Assembly (NCBI GenBank): GCA_001724265.1
Contig: MEDY01000096.1
Span: 52,890-116,889, forward strand
Direction: 5' to 3'
Source: Rhizaria sp. SCN 62-66
Taxonomy: Eukaryota > Rhizaria, unplaced
Length of the DNA stretch: 64,000 nt
Shown: positions 45,501-53,824 of the stretch, piece after piece
Layout: the number at the start of each line of letters is the position of its first letter
Numbering within the stretch: position 1 is the first letter of the stretch
Program-made: the position numbers and the translations under genes
The notes under the pieces: generated by a model
Databases searched by the model: none
What the model was told of the DNA's origin: nothing
The model's input: only the letters and a program-made list of their open reading frames with translations

Positions 45501-48500
45501 GCACCCGAGGCGTGCGCACCACCAGCGGCGGTAGCAGCGCCAGTCGCAGCGGCGGCGGCGGCAGCGGAGGCGGCCGTGGTGGTCTTGGGCGGGTTGGCCA
45601 TGCGCGCGGTGGCGCTGGGCGGGCCTCCGTCCTCGGAGGCGTCGACCGAGGCCACCGAGGGCGACGTCAGCGCGGGCGCCTGCGAGCACGCCGACGAGGG
45701 CGACACCAGCAGCGGCGCCGCGCCGCGGAAGCCGCCGATGCGCGACGACGTCGACGGGCCCTCGGCGGCAAGCGGGCTGATGGGCGGGATCGAGCCCGTG
45801 TCGGCGCCGTCGTCGGTAGTGACCGTGACCTGCGCCTCACCCAGCCGCTGCGACTCGCGCACCGCGGCAGCCATGCCGGCCTGCGCGGCGGCGGCGATGA
45901 CGGCGGCCGGGTCGGACGAGGAGCCCGCGCCCGCGCCGCCGTCGGCACCCGTGTTAGCGGTCATCATCGCCATGTCGACCGAGGACATGACGTCGTGCGA
46001 GTACGACGCAGCGAGCCACTTCTTGGCCGAGTCGTCAATGTCGGCGCCCTCCATGAGCTCGGTGAACGACGCCAGACCGACGGGATGCGCGGCAGCAGCC
46101 TTGCGCTCCGCCTTGTTGTGGCGCGCGTGCATGCGGCGCACCGTGACAGCGTGGCGCGATGCCGCGGCCTCGATCGCGGCGTGTTTGGCCTGCACGTCGG
46201 CCAGCACGCGCAGCAGCTCGGCCTCGGTCATTCCGCCCACGGTCACCGCGCCAGAGGCCGAGGCCGCAGAGGGCGGGCCTGTGGCCGTGACGGCGACAAC
46301 GGCCAGGTCGATCATCGACTTGGCCTCGAGCGCGAGCCCGCGAACCGTGGCTGTGAAGGACGTGTCCTCCTGCAGCACTTCGGCTTCGAACTCGCTGACG
46401 GCGTCGCGCGCACCGCGGCGCCGGTGGTGGCCGTAGCCGTGGCCGTACTCGCTGCCATCGTCGTCCTCGTCTTCGTCGTCCCAGTAGTAGTCCTCGTCGT
46501 CGTAGTCGTCCTCGTCGTCCAGACTGGTGCCGTTCTGGTTGTGGTGGGCAAAGTACTGCGCACCCGACGCGTAGCGAATCACGGCCGGCGCATCGTCATC
46601 ACCATCGTCGTCGCCGTTCTTGCCCGCGCCGGTAGCGTCGCTGAAGCTGGGCCGCTTGCTGCTGCCGCGGACGCCGCTGTTCTGCACCGACATGGCCGGT
46701 GTGGCGAGCACGTCGGCGTTGGTCACGGCCGAGTGCGTCGCCGTGTGCAGCGCTGACGGCGGGTGGCGCAGCGCGTCGCGGCTGACGACCTTGATCGACG
46801 GCATCGCCGCGGGGGAGACCGTCGTCGGCGACGCCGTGGGCGCCGTGGACGGCGTGCCGCCGATGGTCACGCGCGGGCCGTTATTCGCGTTCGCGAACAT
46901 GCCCGAGCGCGTGCCGCCCGCGCTCTGCGTCGCCGCCGCCATCGCCGCGGTGGAGCCGCCGGTAGTAGGCGTCGACGCCGCGGGGGTGACGGCCGCGGCA
47001 GCACTGGCACCGCCGGCGCCGATGCTGTGGTTGGGCCCGAACGCGGGCGCGGTCATCATGAAGCTGCCGCGCTTGTTCATGGGGCTCGCCAGCCCGCCCG
47101 CGCCGACGCTGCCGGTGCTGCTGAGGCCGCCGGGGACGCCGAGCGTGCCGCCGTGGCCGCCGTGGCGGTGCTCATAGCCGTGGCCGTGGCTGTGCGCGGG
47201 CGAGGTGAGGCCCGCGTCACCAGGGGAGGCGGGTGGAACGGTCGAGGCCGCGGCGTCCGAGGTGGAGCTGGAGAGCGCGAGCATGTCCTTGAACTTGTTG
47301 CGGATGCGCTCATGCACGTGGTGGCGTACGATGCGCTCCAGCTCCGTGATCCACGTCACGCGCACCGCCTCGGACGGCAGCGCGACGACGAAGGGGCGCG
47401 AGGACCAGAACAGCTCGAGGTCCTTGGACCACAGCTCCACGGTCACCTCGACCACGAAGGCCTGACCCTTGTACGTGCCGGCCGGAACCGACCGCACGCG
47501 CACGTTGCCCTCGTTGAGCGAGCACGCCTGCGAGGGCGGGCGGTAGAGTCCCGTGCTGTCGCCCTTGCGGAACTGCAGCGTGTCGCCCGTCAGCACCACG
47601 TTGCGCGGCTTCCACCCCGAGCCCAGGATCGCGGTCTTGTTCTTGTGCACCAGCAGCTGCGCTGACAGCACTTCCGTTTGCCGGTGCTGCAGCCGCTCGT
47701 GGTACCCGCGCCGTGCGTCCGTCTGCTCGTCCGCCGTGTACTGGATCGGCTTGGTGAGCTCCTGCATCATCAAGTTTGCGACCTTCTGCCGCAGCCGCTT
47801 GCGTGCGCCATCCGACGCCGCGCGCGCCGCGGCTTGCTCACACCCGCGCTCCAGCGCGCTGCGCCACGAGTTAACCATCGCGAGCGAGTTGCCCGTGATG
47901 ATGAACTGCGCGGGCTGCGTGTGGTAGTCGCCGCGCTTGGCGAAGCGGCTCGCTTCGATGCAGAACAGCGGGCCCGCGCTGCTGCCGTCGAGACAGTTGA
48001 GCCCCACGCCGCTCGCCGTCGCAGCGGCGCCGCGCGGATCGGGCTCGATGCGCGCGGCGTGCAGCGGCAGCACGCCGATGGGGCAGTACTGGTTGTTTTC
48101 ATTCAGCGGCAGCCGCTCACGGGCCTCCGTGAGCAGTCGCGCGCGCTCGGCCTGTTCCTGGCGCTCGCGCATGCTGGAACCGAGGATATCCAAATCGTCG
48201 CTGCGGTCCTCGGCTGCTGACGCGTGCTTGTTCTCGGCCGCGGTCACTGCGGCGCTCAGCGCGGCGGCGTGCTCGACGTAAGTCGCGTAGTGCTCTTCGC
48301 TGTCCCACACAGTCACCAAGTCGCGGTGCAGCACGAAGTGGAGCGTCTGGAACTCGTCCGAGTCGTCGCGCGCGCGGCGCACGGAGAGGTCGTCCTGCAT
48401 GATCGCGGGGCCGTAGAGTAAAGCCTTGGGCGCGATGATGCCGCGGCGCTCGAGCTCCTCGGAGTACGACAGCTCGATCTTCTTGACGATCCAGGACTTT

Positions 48501-51500
48501 TGTTCGAGCAGGATGCGCGACAAGATCATCTCACGCATGAAGCCCTGTGAGAACATGTAGATGCACTCGTCCGGGTACGGCCGCAGCTTGAACTGCTGGC
48601 TTTTGGCGAAGCCGAACTCGAGGTGATCGTCGTCGCCGCCGCCTCCGGAGCCGCTGTCGTGGGGGACGAGCACGCCGTCCTCGCCTTTATGCTCGCCCAG
48701 TGGGTCCGCGCCGAACCCCGTGGTGGCGGCGTCGAAAGTCATGCCGCTCTTTTGCAGCTCGAGCCAGCGGTGTGAACCGGGGAAGACGCGGCGCACGATG
48801 CCCAGCTCGACCAGCACCCGAAGCTCGCGCGCAAGGTCCGCCGACGTCACGTCCAGCGGGTACGGCTGTGCGATGATGTCCAGCGTGAAGGCGTTGCCGA
48901 CGCAGGCCGCGAACTTGAGCAGCATGCTCTGCGTCTGGTTCAGACGGTCGAGCCGCGAGCCGTAGATGGCCTGGAGCGCGACGGGAACCGAGATCTCGAT
49001 CTCGTGCTCAGGGTACTGCGCCAGCGTCTGCGACACGTTGAGCTTGTAGTTCTCGCCGAACCACAGCAGCTGCGCCGACTTAAGCGCGGGCACAAGCTGC
49101 GACATCACCAGCGGGTTGCCCTGGCCCGTGTGCGCGATGAACGTGCGCATCGGCGTCGGCATGGCCGCGATCACAGTCGCGGGCGCGGGGTACTCAGCGT
49201 ATCCGTCGCCGTCAGCGAGCTCAAGCTCGGCATCAATGAGGCACTTGGTAAAGATCTCCTCGGCCATCGTGCTCACACGCGCAGTCAGCGTCATCTTGAC
49301 CGTGTCAGTGTCGGCACACAGCGCGAGGTAGCCCGGCGGCGTGGTCGTCGTGAAGGCGCCTAGGTGCAGCCGGTTGATGGGTCGCGTAGCGATGACGAGC
49401 AGTACGTTGGGTACGGCCAGCGGCATCGCAGCGCACACGGCCCACGACGACGCGTCCATGTGAACGGCGCTGTCAATGGTCAGCGCGAGTCCGCAGCGCG
49501 TGGCGGCCGAGCGCAGCCACACAAACATGAACACTTCGAGCAGCAGGAAGCGCCGCGCGGGCGACAGCTCCTGCACTTCGGGTGTGACGGTGAACTGCAG
49601 CTCGGGGAGGATGTCGCCCAGCACGCAGATGTACCGCTCGTAGTTGCTCGCCGTGAGCGCGGGCAGCGGCGCGTCGGGGATCGCGAGCTTGCCCTCGAGC
49701 TGCCCGTGCATCGCGTACAATCCGGGCTCCATCTCGTGCTGCGCCGTGCCGTCGGTGAAGAGCTGTGCGAAACGCTGCACCACGGCCGCGCGCCGCTGAG
49801 CCGCTGCGGTCGCCAGCACACGGCTCTGCATGCGGAGCCGGTCCGCCTCCAGCAGGTCCTCGCCGGTGGCGGGGCCGTTGGAGCCGCTCGACGGCCCGGT
49901 GACCGAGACGGAGCGCGAGTCAGAGATCGAGACGCTGGGCTCGTCGCTGTTCTGCATGCTGCTCGAGCGCTGCAGCGTGGAGCCCGCGTTGGTGAATTCT
50001 TCATCGTCCTCCTCTTCGTTGCCCTCCGCCACGGTGGGCGGGGAGCGCAGCGCGGCCGCGTCAGACGCGCTGCCGTTGCCGTTGCCATTGCCGTTGCCAC
50101 TGCCGGTGCCGTTGACCGTGCGGTCGCTGGCGCTGGGCGTGCGGGGAACGCCCGCGCTGCCGAAGAGCGGGCAGACGCCGGGGGAACCGGAGTCCTGGAG
50201 CTGGCGCGCGATGAGCAGCTCCGCCTCGAGCAGCTGGTACAGCAGCGAGCCCCAGAGCGCGAGCTTGCGCGTGTCCAGCGGGTTGGCCACGACGATCAGT
50301 GCGGGCAGCAGCGACGAGTCCATAACGAGGTCGAGCAGTAACGACTTACCAACACCCATCTCGCCCTCGACGAGGACGACGCGGCCCTTAAGCTGCGCTG
50401 AGGGCGAGTGCGGCATCGCCGTGAGCACCGACGGCAGCGACTGCACCGACGGCATGTACGCAATCACGGGCGCTGGCGGCGCGAGCAGACTCGAGCTGCC
50501 CGTCAGCGACGCGCTCTCGCGCCGGCTGTGGCCGCCCACGGGCGCCCCCGCCGTCGCGCTGCCGTTGAACGACAACGGCGTCGCGATGGGGTCCATCGGC
50601 GAGACCTCGTTGATCGCGGCCAGAGTCGGCGGCGCGTTCAGGTCGATCGCCAGCATGCGATGAGTGGGTGCCGGCGACGCGCGCGCGGAGGACTGCGACT
50701 CGCCGACGCGGCGCGTGACGAGCGGCGTGGCGAGGTTCAAACACGCGGCCGCCGAGAGGCCGAGCGCGGTGATGCGGTCGCGGCGACTGGCGAGGAATGA
50801 CGTCTCCTCGGCGGGGTCAAACGCGCGCGCGAGCGTGAGCGTGAGCACCGAGTGGCGCGCAAACTCAGCGAACTGCGGGGAGCCGAGCGAGATGTTGCTC
50901 AGTGCCGCAGTGCGCAGGTTCTGCGCGTGCAGCAGCGGCGAGAGCGCATGGAGCGGCAGGTCCGACGCCATCACAGCGCAGCGCGCCTGGTGCGACGCGC
51001 GGAACCGGCGCGACTGCACGGTATCTTCGATGCCCGCTAGACCGGCAGAGTTGAGCGACGCGTACGACGCCACCAGCACCAGCGGCCGCTCCGCCGCAGC
51101 GGCAGCCGCGGCGGCGGCGGCGTCAGCCACGGACGCGGTCTGCGAGCCGCCGAGCTGGACGAGGCTGACGGAGGGCTGCGGTGCCAGGCTCGGCGGATCA
51201 GAGTCCGCGCCGTAGACCATGCCCGTAATGTGGCCCACACGGCCCGCGCGCGCGTCGCTGCCGCCGGCTGCGCCCGCGCCGCCGGAGCAGGAGCCGACGT
51301 TAGAGGGGCTGTTGAGCTCGAGGCGCTCGAGCACGGCGGCGAGCACGCCACCGATCGACGTGAGCCCCGAGTCGAAGGCGGCGTCGAGCTCGATCTGCAG
51401 CCCCTGCAGCGCGCCGTCCGAGTCGCGGAAAACCGGGATGAACGACGCCGCCGCGGTCGACAGCCCTGCTAGCGGACTGGCCGCGCTGCCCGCGCTCGTC

Positions 51501-53824
51501 ACGTTGAAGGTGAGCGACAGAGACATGTTCGGCGAGTTGGCGCCGCCGACGCCGAGCGGCCAAGCGGCGGCGGCGGTGGAGTCGTCGACCGAGGATAGGT
51601 CCATCGACGCGGCGGCCCACGCCTCGCGCGAGCGCATGCGCGCGGGCAGACTGGGCAGCAAGTCCGGGCAGATGGTGACCGCAAGCGCAGTGAGGTCGGC
51701 GACGCCGGGCCGCTCAGAGGGCGCGCGAACGTAGCGCGCCTGGTGGCCGAACGAGTCCGTCGTGTCGTCCTCGCGCGAAAAAATGCGCTGCACGACCACC
51801 GAGCTCTGCGTCAACCGCTTGTTGGGCATCGAGACGGAGATCGACTTGGACTTGCTACGAGCGCGCGCGCGGTCGCCGCGGGCGGAGCCGGGGCGCGCGG
51901 GGCCGCACGGCGCGCCCACGGACGCGCCCGCGGGCAGCTCGACGACCACGAGTGACTCGGAGCCGGCGGGGCCGGAGAGTCTTGGCCGGCCAGACTCGTC
52001 GTCCGCGCCCGCAGCGGGCGCGTTAGAGTCGTTGTTCGCGCTCGCGATCGCGTTAGCGCTGGCGGCAGTGGCGGCGGCGTCGGCAATGAGCGCGGCCGAA
52101 ACGGCGTTCGGATCCGCGGTGACGACGAGCGAAGACTTGAGCCCGCTGGAAACGACGTTGCGCTCGGTCTCGAGCACACCGCAGCCCATCATGACCGAGC
52201 CCGTGGAGATGCCGCTGCCCAGGCGGCGCAGCTGCGGCACCGTCGGCCGGCGCGAGACGCCAGAGGACGCGCCACTCGCGCCAAAACCAGCGCTCGGGAC
52301 CACAGCGCCGGAACCCGGCGCAGCACCGCTAGAACCAGAGCCGGCGGAGGCAGTCTGCTGCTGCAGCTGTTGTTGCTGCTGCTGCGCGCCCTCGGCGACG
52401 GCGTTTGCAGTGACGATGGCGGAGAGCGAGGCAAGGATGCGGTTCTCCGTCTGTGGCACAGGCTTGTACGTCGACACGGGCTTAATCTTGCCCTTGACGG
52501 TGATCTTGGAGCAAAAGTCAAAGTTGATGCGCGACTTGGCCGAGAGCTGCGTGACCTGGTCGCACAGCACCGACATCCCGTTGGCCGTCGCGTGCTGCAT
52601 GAGGCGCGCCGAAAGGTTGACCGTGTCGCCCAGGACAGAGTACTCGCGCCGCGAGCCGGACTTGCCGACCACACCGCAAAAGGCCATGCCAGAAGTCACG
52701 CCGATGGCGGGCTTGAGGCCGAGCTTCCAGAGCGCGTTGACGATTGCAAGCGCCGAGAGCACGCCGCGTACGGTGTCATCCTCGTGCGCCAGAGGCGGGA
52801 GCCCGAAGACGGCGATGAGCGTCGAGCCCTTGTCGTCCATGAGGAACTTATTGAGCGAGCCCTCAAACCGGTACACTTCGTGTTGCACGGCGTGGAGGAC
52901 GCGCTGCACCGTGTTGATATCGTTGTTCGCTGAGATGTTGGCCAGCTCGGCCTCCTTCATGCCGACGTTAACGAACAGCACCGTCACGCGGCGCAGCTCG
53001 CTCGCCCAGCGTTCTTCAGCGATGGCCACCCACGGCACGATCGCGCCGGGCACGTAGTTCATGATGCGGCGCAGCACCGCGGGCGAAACGATGTTGCTCT
53101 TCTCGTCCTTGCGTTTGTGCACAGACACCTTGCGCAGCGGCTTCTCACACGAAACGAGAAACGCGTACTGCTCCGGCGGGCCGTCACCTTTGTGCGCCTT
53201 ATCTTCACGGATCTCGGCGTGGAAGAAGGGTTCCACCAGCGCCCAGGCCTCGGCCGAGATGACGGCGTCCTTCTTGTCGGCCTGGTGTTCGGCGTGGAAA
53301 GCCTGAATCAGCGGCGCGCCCGTGGCGAGGTACTCCATGCGGCCGAATACGCCACCGACGTGCAGGATGGTGATCTCGCCCACGCCGACGCCGATCTTGA
53401 CGTTGAGCGCGACCGTGTCAGTGGACGAGCCGATGCTCGCGTCCGCAAGGATCTTCTTAACTTCGAGCGCAGACTGCGCGGCACGGCGCGTGCGCGTCGT
53501 GAGGTCTTCCTCCGAGGGCGGCCAGACGACGAGGATGGCGTCGCCGGCGAATTTGAAGACGTCGCCGCCCTGTGACGACAGCGTGCGCAGCAGGAGCTCA
53601 AAGTACGAGTTGATGCGCTTGGCGAGGAACTCGTCGCCGCCACCGCGTGGGTACTTCATTGACATCGCCTCGCACAGCGCGGTGAAGCCGGAGATGTCGG
53701 CGAAGAGCACGCATGTCGAGTAGGTCTGCTTGAGCGGCGGCGTCAGCTTGGCGTCGGCCGAGCCTGACTCCTCGAGCAGGAAGTTAAACACCGACGCCGG
53801 CAGGTACGACGCAAAGGACTCCAT
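42566..53824 (-). CDS. Soluble-type adenylyl cyclase fused to PH domain and cyclic nucleotide phosphodiesterase
   Basis: Intronless ORF of 3,752 residues, ATG 53824, stop TAA. Class III cyclase C1 at ~35-215: VLFADISGFTALCEA and KFAGDAILVVW carry the two metal-binding Asp and match ADCY10-type cyclases. C2 at ~275-460: VTVLFVNVGM, then RREYSVLGDTVNLSARLM. ADCY10 likewise has a divergent C2. A P-loop GEMGVGKSLLLD (~1152) begins a STAND/AAA-like ATPase, again as in ADCY10. A PH domain is at ~2065-2175 (GWKPRNVVLTGDTLQFRKGD ... VTWITELERIV). A PDE catalytic domain is at ~3045-3510: YHNFAHAVDV, HDVRHPGTNN (fits the PDE signature HDxxHxGxxN) and ILHAADISN, so metal ligands and the catalytic His are present; about 150 low-complexity residues are inserted in it. 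The purine-binding Gln position reads Asn (LNMNFVDFIV). Likely role: local turnover of cAMP, possibly membrane-tethered by PH. Confidence 0.9.
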   Translation of the reverse strand: MESFASYLPASVFNFLLEESGSADAKLTPPLKQTYSTCVLFADISGFTALCEAMSMKYPRGGGDEFLAKRINSYFELLLRTLSSQGGDVFKFAGDAILVVWPPSEEDLTTRTRRAAQSALEVKKILADASIGSSTDTVALNVKIGVGVGEITILHVGGVFGRMEYLATGAPLIQAFHAEHQADKKDAVISAEAWALVEPFFHAEIREDKAHKGDGPPEQYAFLVSCEKPLRKVSVHKRKDEKSNIVSPAVLRRIMNYVPGAIVPWVAIAEERWASELRRVTVLFVNVGMKEAELANISANNDINTVQRVLHAVQHEVYRFEGSLNKFLMDDKGSTLIAVFGLPPLAHEDDTVRGVLSALAIVNALWKLGLKPAIGVTSGMAFCGVVGKSGSRREYSVLGDTVNLSARLMQHATANGMSVLCDQVTQLSAKSRINFDFCSKITVKGKIKPVSTYKPVPQTENRILASLSAIVTANAVAEGAQQQQQQLQQQTASAGSGSSGAAPGSGAVVPSAGFGASGASSGVSRRPTVPQLRRLGSGISTGSVMMGCGVLETERNVVSSGLKSSLVVTADPNAVSAALIADAAATAASANAIASANNDSNAPAAGADDESGRPRLSGPAGSESLVVVELPAGASVGAPCGPARPGSARGDRARARSKSKSISVSMPNKRLTQSSVVVQRIFSREDDTTDSFGHQARYVRAPSERPGVADLTALAVTICPDLLPSLPARMRSREAWAAASMDLSSVDDSTAAAAWPLGVGGANSPNMSLSLTFNVTSAGSAASPLAGLSTAAASFIPVFRDSDGALQGLQIELDAAFDSGLTSIGGVLAAVLERLELNSPSNVGSCSGGAGAAGGSDARAGRVGHITGMVYGADSDPPSLAPQPSVSLVQLGGSQTASVADAAAAAAAAAAERPLVLVASYASLNSAGLAGIEDTVQSRRFRASHQARCAVMASDLPLHALSPLLHAQNLRTAALSNISLGSPQFAEFARHSVLTLTLARAFDPAEETSFLASRRDRITALGLSAAACLNLATPLVTRRVGESQSSARASPAPTHRMLAIDLNAPPTLAAINEVSPMDPIATPLSFNGSATAGAPVGGHSRRESASLTGSSSLLAPPAPVIAYMPSVQSLPSVLTAMPHSPSAQLKGRVVLVEGEMGVGKSLLLDLVMDSSLLPALIVVANPLDTRKLALWGSLLYQLLEAELLIARQLQDSGSPGVCPLFGSAGVPRTPSASDRTVNGTGSGNGNGNGNGSASDAAALRSPPTVAEGNEEEDDEEFTNAGSTLQRSSSMQNSDEPSVSISDSRSVSVTGPSSGSNGPATGEDLLEADRLRMQSRVLATAAAQRRAAVVQRFAQLFTDGTAQHEMEPGLYAMHGQLEGKLAIPDAPLPALTASNYERYICVLGDILPELQFTVTPEVQELSPARRFLLLEVFMFVWLRSAATRCGLALTIDSAVHMDASSWAVCAAMPLAVPNVLLVIATRPINRLHLGAFTTTTPPGYLALCADTDTVKMTLTARVSTMAEEIFTKCLIDAELELADGDGYAEYPAPATVIAAMPTPMRTFIAHTGQGNPLVMSQLVPALKSAQLLWFGENYKLNVSQTLAQYPEHEIEISVPVALQAIYGSRLDRLNQTQSMLLKFAACVGNAFTLDIIAQPYPLDVTSADLARELRVLVELGIVRRVFPGSHRWLELQKSGMTFDAATTGFGADPLGEHKGEDGVLVPHDSGSGGGGDDDHLEFGFAKSQQFKLRPYPDECIYMFSQGFMREMILSRILLEQKSWIVKKIELSYSEELERRGIIAPKALLYGPAIMQDDLSVRRARDDSDEFQTLHFVLHRDLVTVWDSEEHYATYVEHAAALSAAVTAAENKHASAAEDRSDDLDILGSSMRERQEQAERARLLTEARERLPLNENNQYCPIGVLPLHAARIEPDPRGAAATASGVGLNCLDGSSAGPLFCIEASRFAKRGDYHTQPAQFIITGNSLAMVNSWRSALERGCEQAAARAASDGARKRLRQKVANLMMQELTKPIQYTADEQTDARRGYHERLQHRQTEVLSAQLLVHKNKTAILGSGWKPRNVVLTGDTLQFRKGDSTGLYRPPSQACSLNEGNVRVRSVPAGTYKGQAFVVEVTVELWSKDLELFWSSRPFVVALPSEAVRVTWITELERIVRHHVHERIRNKFKDMLALSSSTSDAAASTVPPASPGDAGLTSPAHSHGHGYEHRHGGHGGTLGVPGGLSSTGSVGAGGLASPMNKRGSFMMTAPAFGPNHSIGAGGASAAAAVTPAASTPTTGGSTAAMAAATQSAGGTRSGMFANANNGPRVTIGGTPSTAPTASPTTVSPAAMPSIKVVSRDALRHPPSALHTATHSAVTNADVLATPAMSVQNSGVRGSSKRPSFSDATGAGKNGDDDGDDDAPAVIRYASGAQYFAHHNQNGTSLDDEDDYDDEDYYWDDEDEDDDGSEYGHGYGHHRRRGARDAVSEFEAEVLQEDTSFTATVRGLALEAKSMIDLAVVAVTATGPPSAASASGAVTVGGMTEAELLRVLADVQAKHAAIEAAASRHAVTVRRMHARHNKAERKAAAAHPVGLASFTELMEGADIDDSAKKWLAASYSHDVMSSVDMAMMTANTGADGGAGAGSSSDPAAVIAAAAQAGMAAAVRESQRLGEAQVTVTTDDGADTGSIPPISPLAAEGPSTSSRIGGFRGAAPLLVSPSSACSQAPALTSPSVASVDASEDGGPPSATARMANPPKTTTAASAAAAAAATGAATAAGGAHASGAPAVGSAAPKVSASGFTSPSAGAAQANKAAKAAAAASTVAASETGVLASPSRSQLLSPRGALANDDEDEAALLAASAETERLARVARIDRLVVLIDDLNAQRALGIQHVTQPGAPGSSATAAGVVTCSAGDAGSVGSASGSQPVTPLTPIRRTTSISSTHAGQHAAPVPTATAAASGAAGAGAEVPGTPNSVVSMSPDVRMRSVSPIIGAHTTSSAASSGAPTLSARASVSFPFNAAQASLAAAAAAAAAAEPVCETPETLGYSPAIANGLDDWGWNVLAAATDDDRLEAIVRIFISFDILRAYKVPTLNFATFLVDVMENYAANPYHNFAHAVDVTQTVFTFLTQFGAAMFLTPLERFALLMSAFGHDVRHPGTNNQYQVNARTKLALLYNDQSVLEHHHCHVLFKLLLKPESNVLVNLTSAEYKDFRSTVTSAILSTDMTSHFSLVEKLNAINEKLKTARAKARRNQGFSVFWGLLPGSTGPGPAGSSNSGGGQDSAAALVPMSPARRGPADPFPFSSSAANANATAAADDSATNTSVGSGSADRDRDRVSMSPLASPTLSHRRSMVLPRSSGMGSLPPRPPLTMRGSITGITSPFSAAAAAAAGGISGSISGGPPQVARELPLYHFVQGALSATEKAVVLNVILHAADISNASKTWQQARPWADTVCEEFFSQGDLELRHKLPVSQNGIRSETNQAQLNMNFVDFIVAPLYVSLRQLLPGTRLCCSMMAENRANWDAINAVFLRDSCLDEAGAEALLPAATVATAAGLAPGVGSVPARTLDMPQLITELTKWQRRAENFKSLFSPPQSSQGAGDDAGPAPALIAMATVSANAAASGTASTGSSFSSAAPNSNSNTNLASANANSAAAANGGSGSLPASASNSALGSSSGGFPSFNLSQLPPVAVSPAAASRSETGSEASAPASPSAAAAAAAATVTAGPATAVRPAPLNVASPLGSSTHASSGTSSSVGDNASKH

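Noticed and set aside
43454-46756. Long plus-strand ORFs (507 and 581 codons) opposite the PDE part of the cyclase fusion
   Set aside because: Arg/Gly/Ala-rich shadow frames; the minus frame carries intact PDE motifs.
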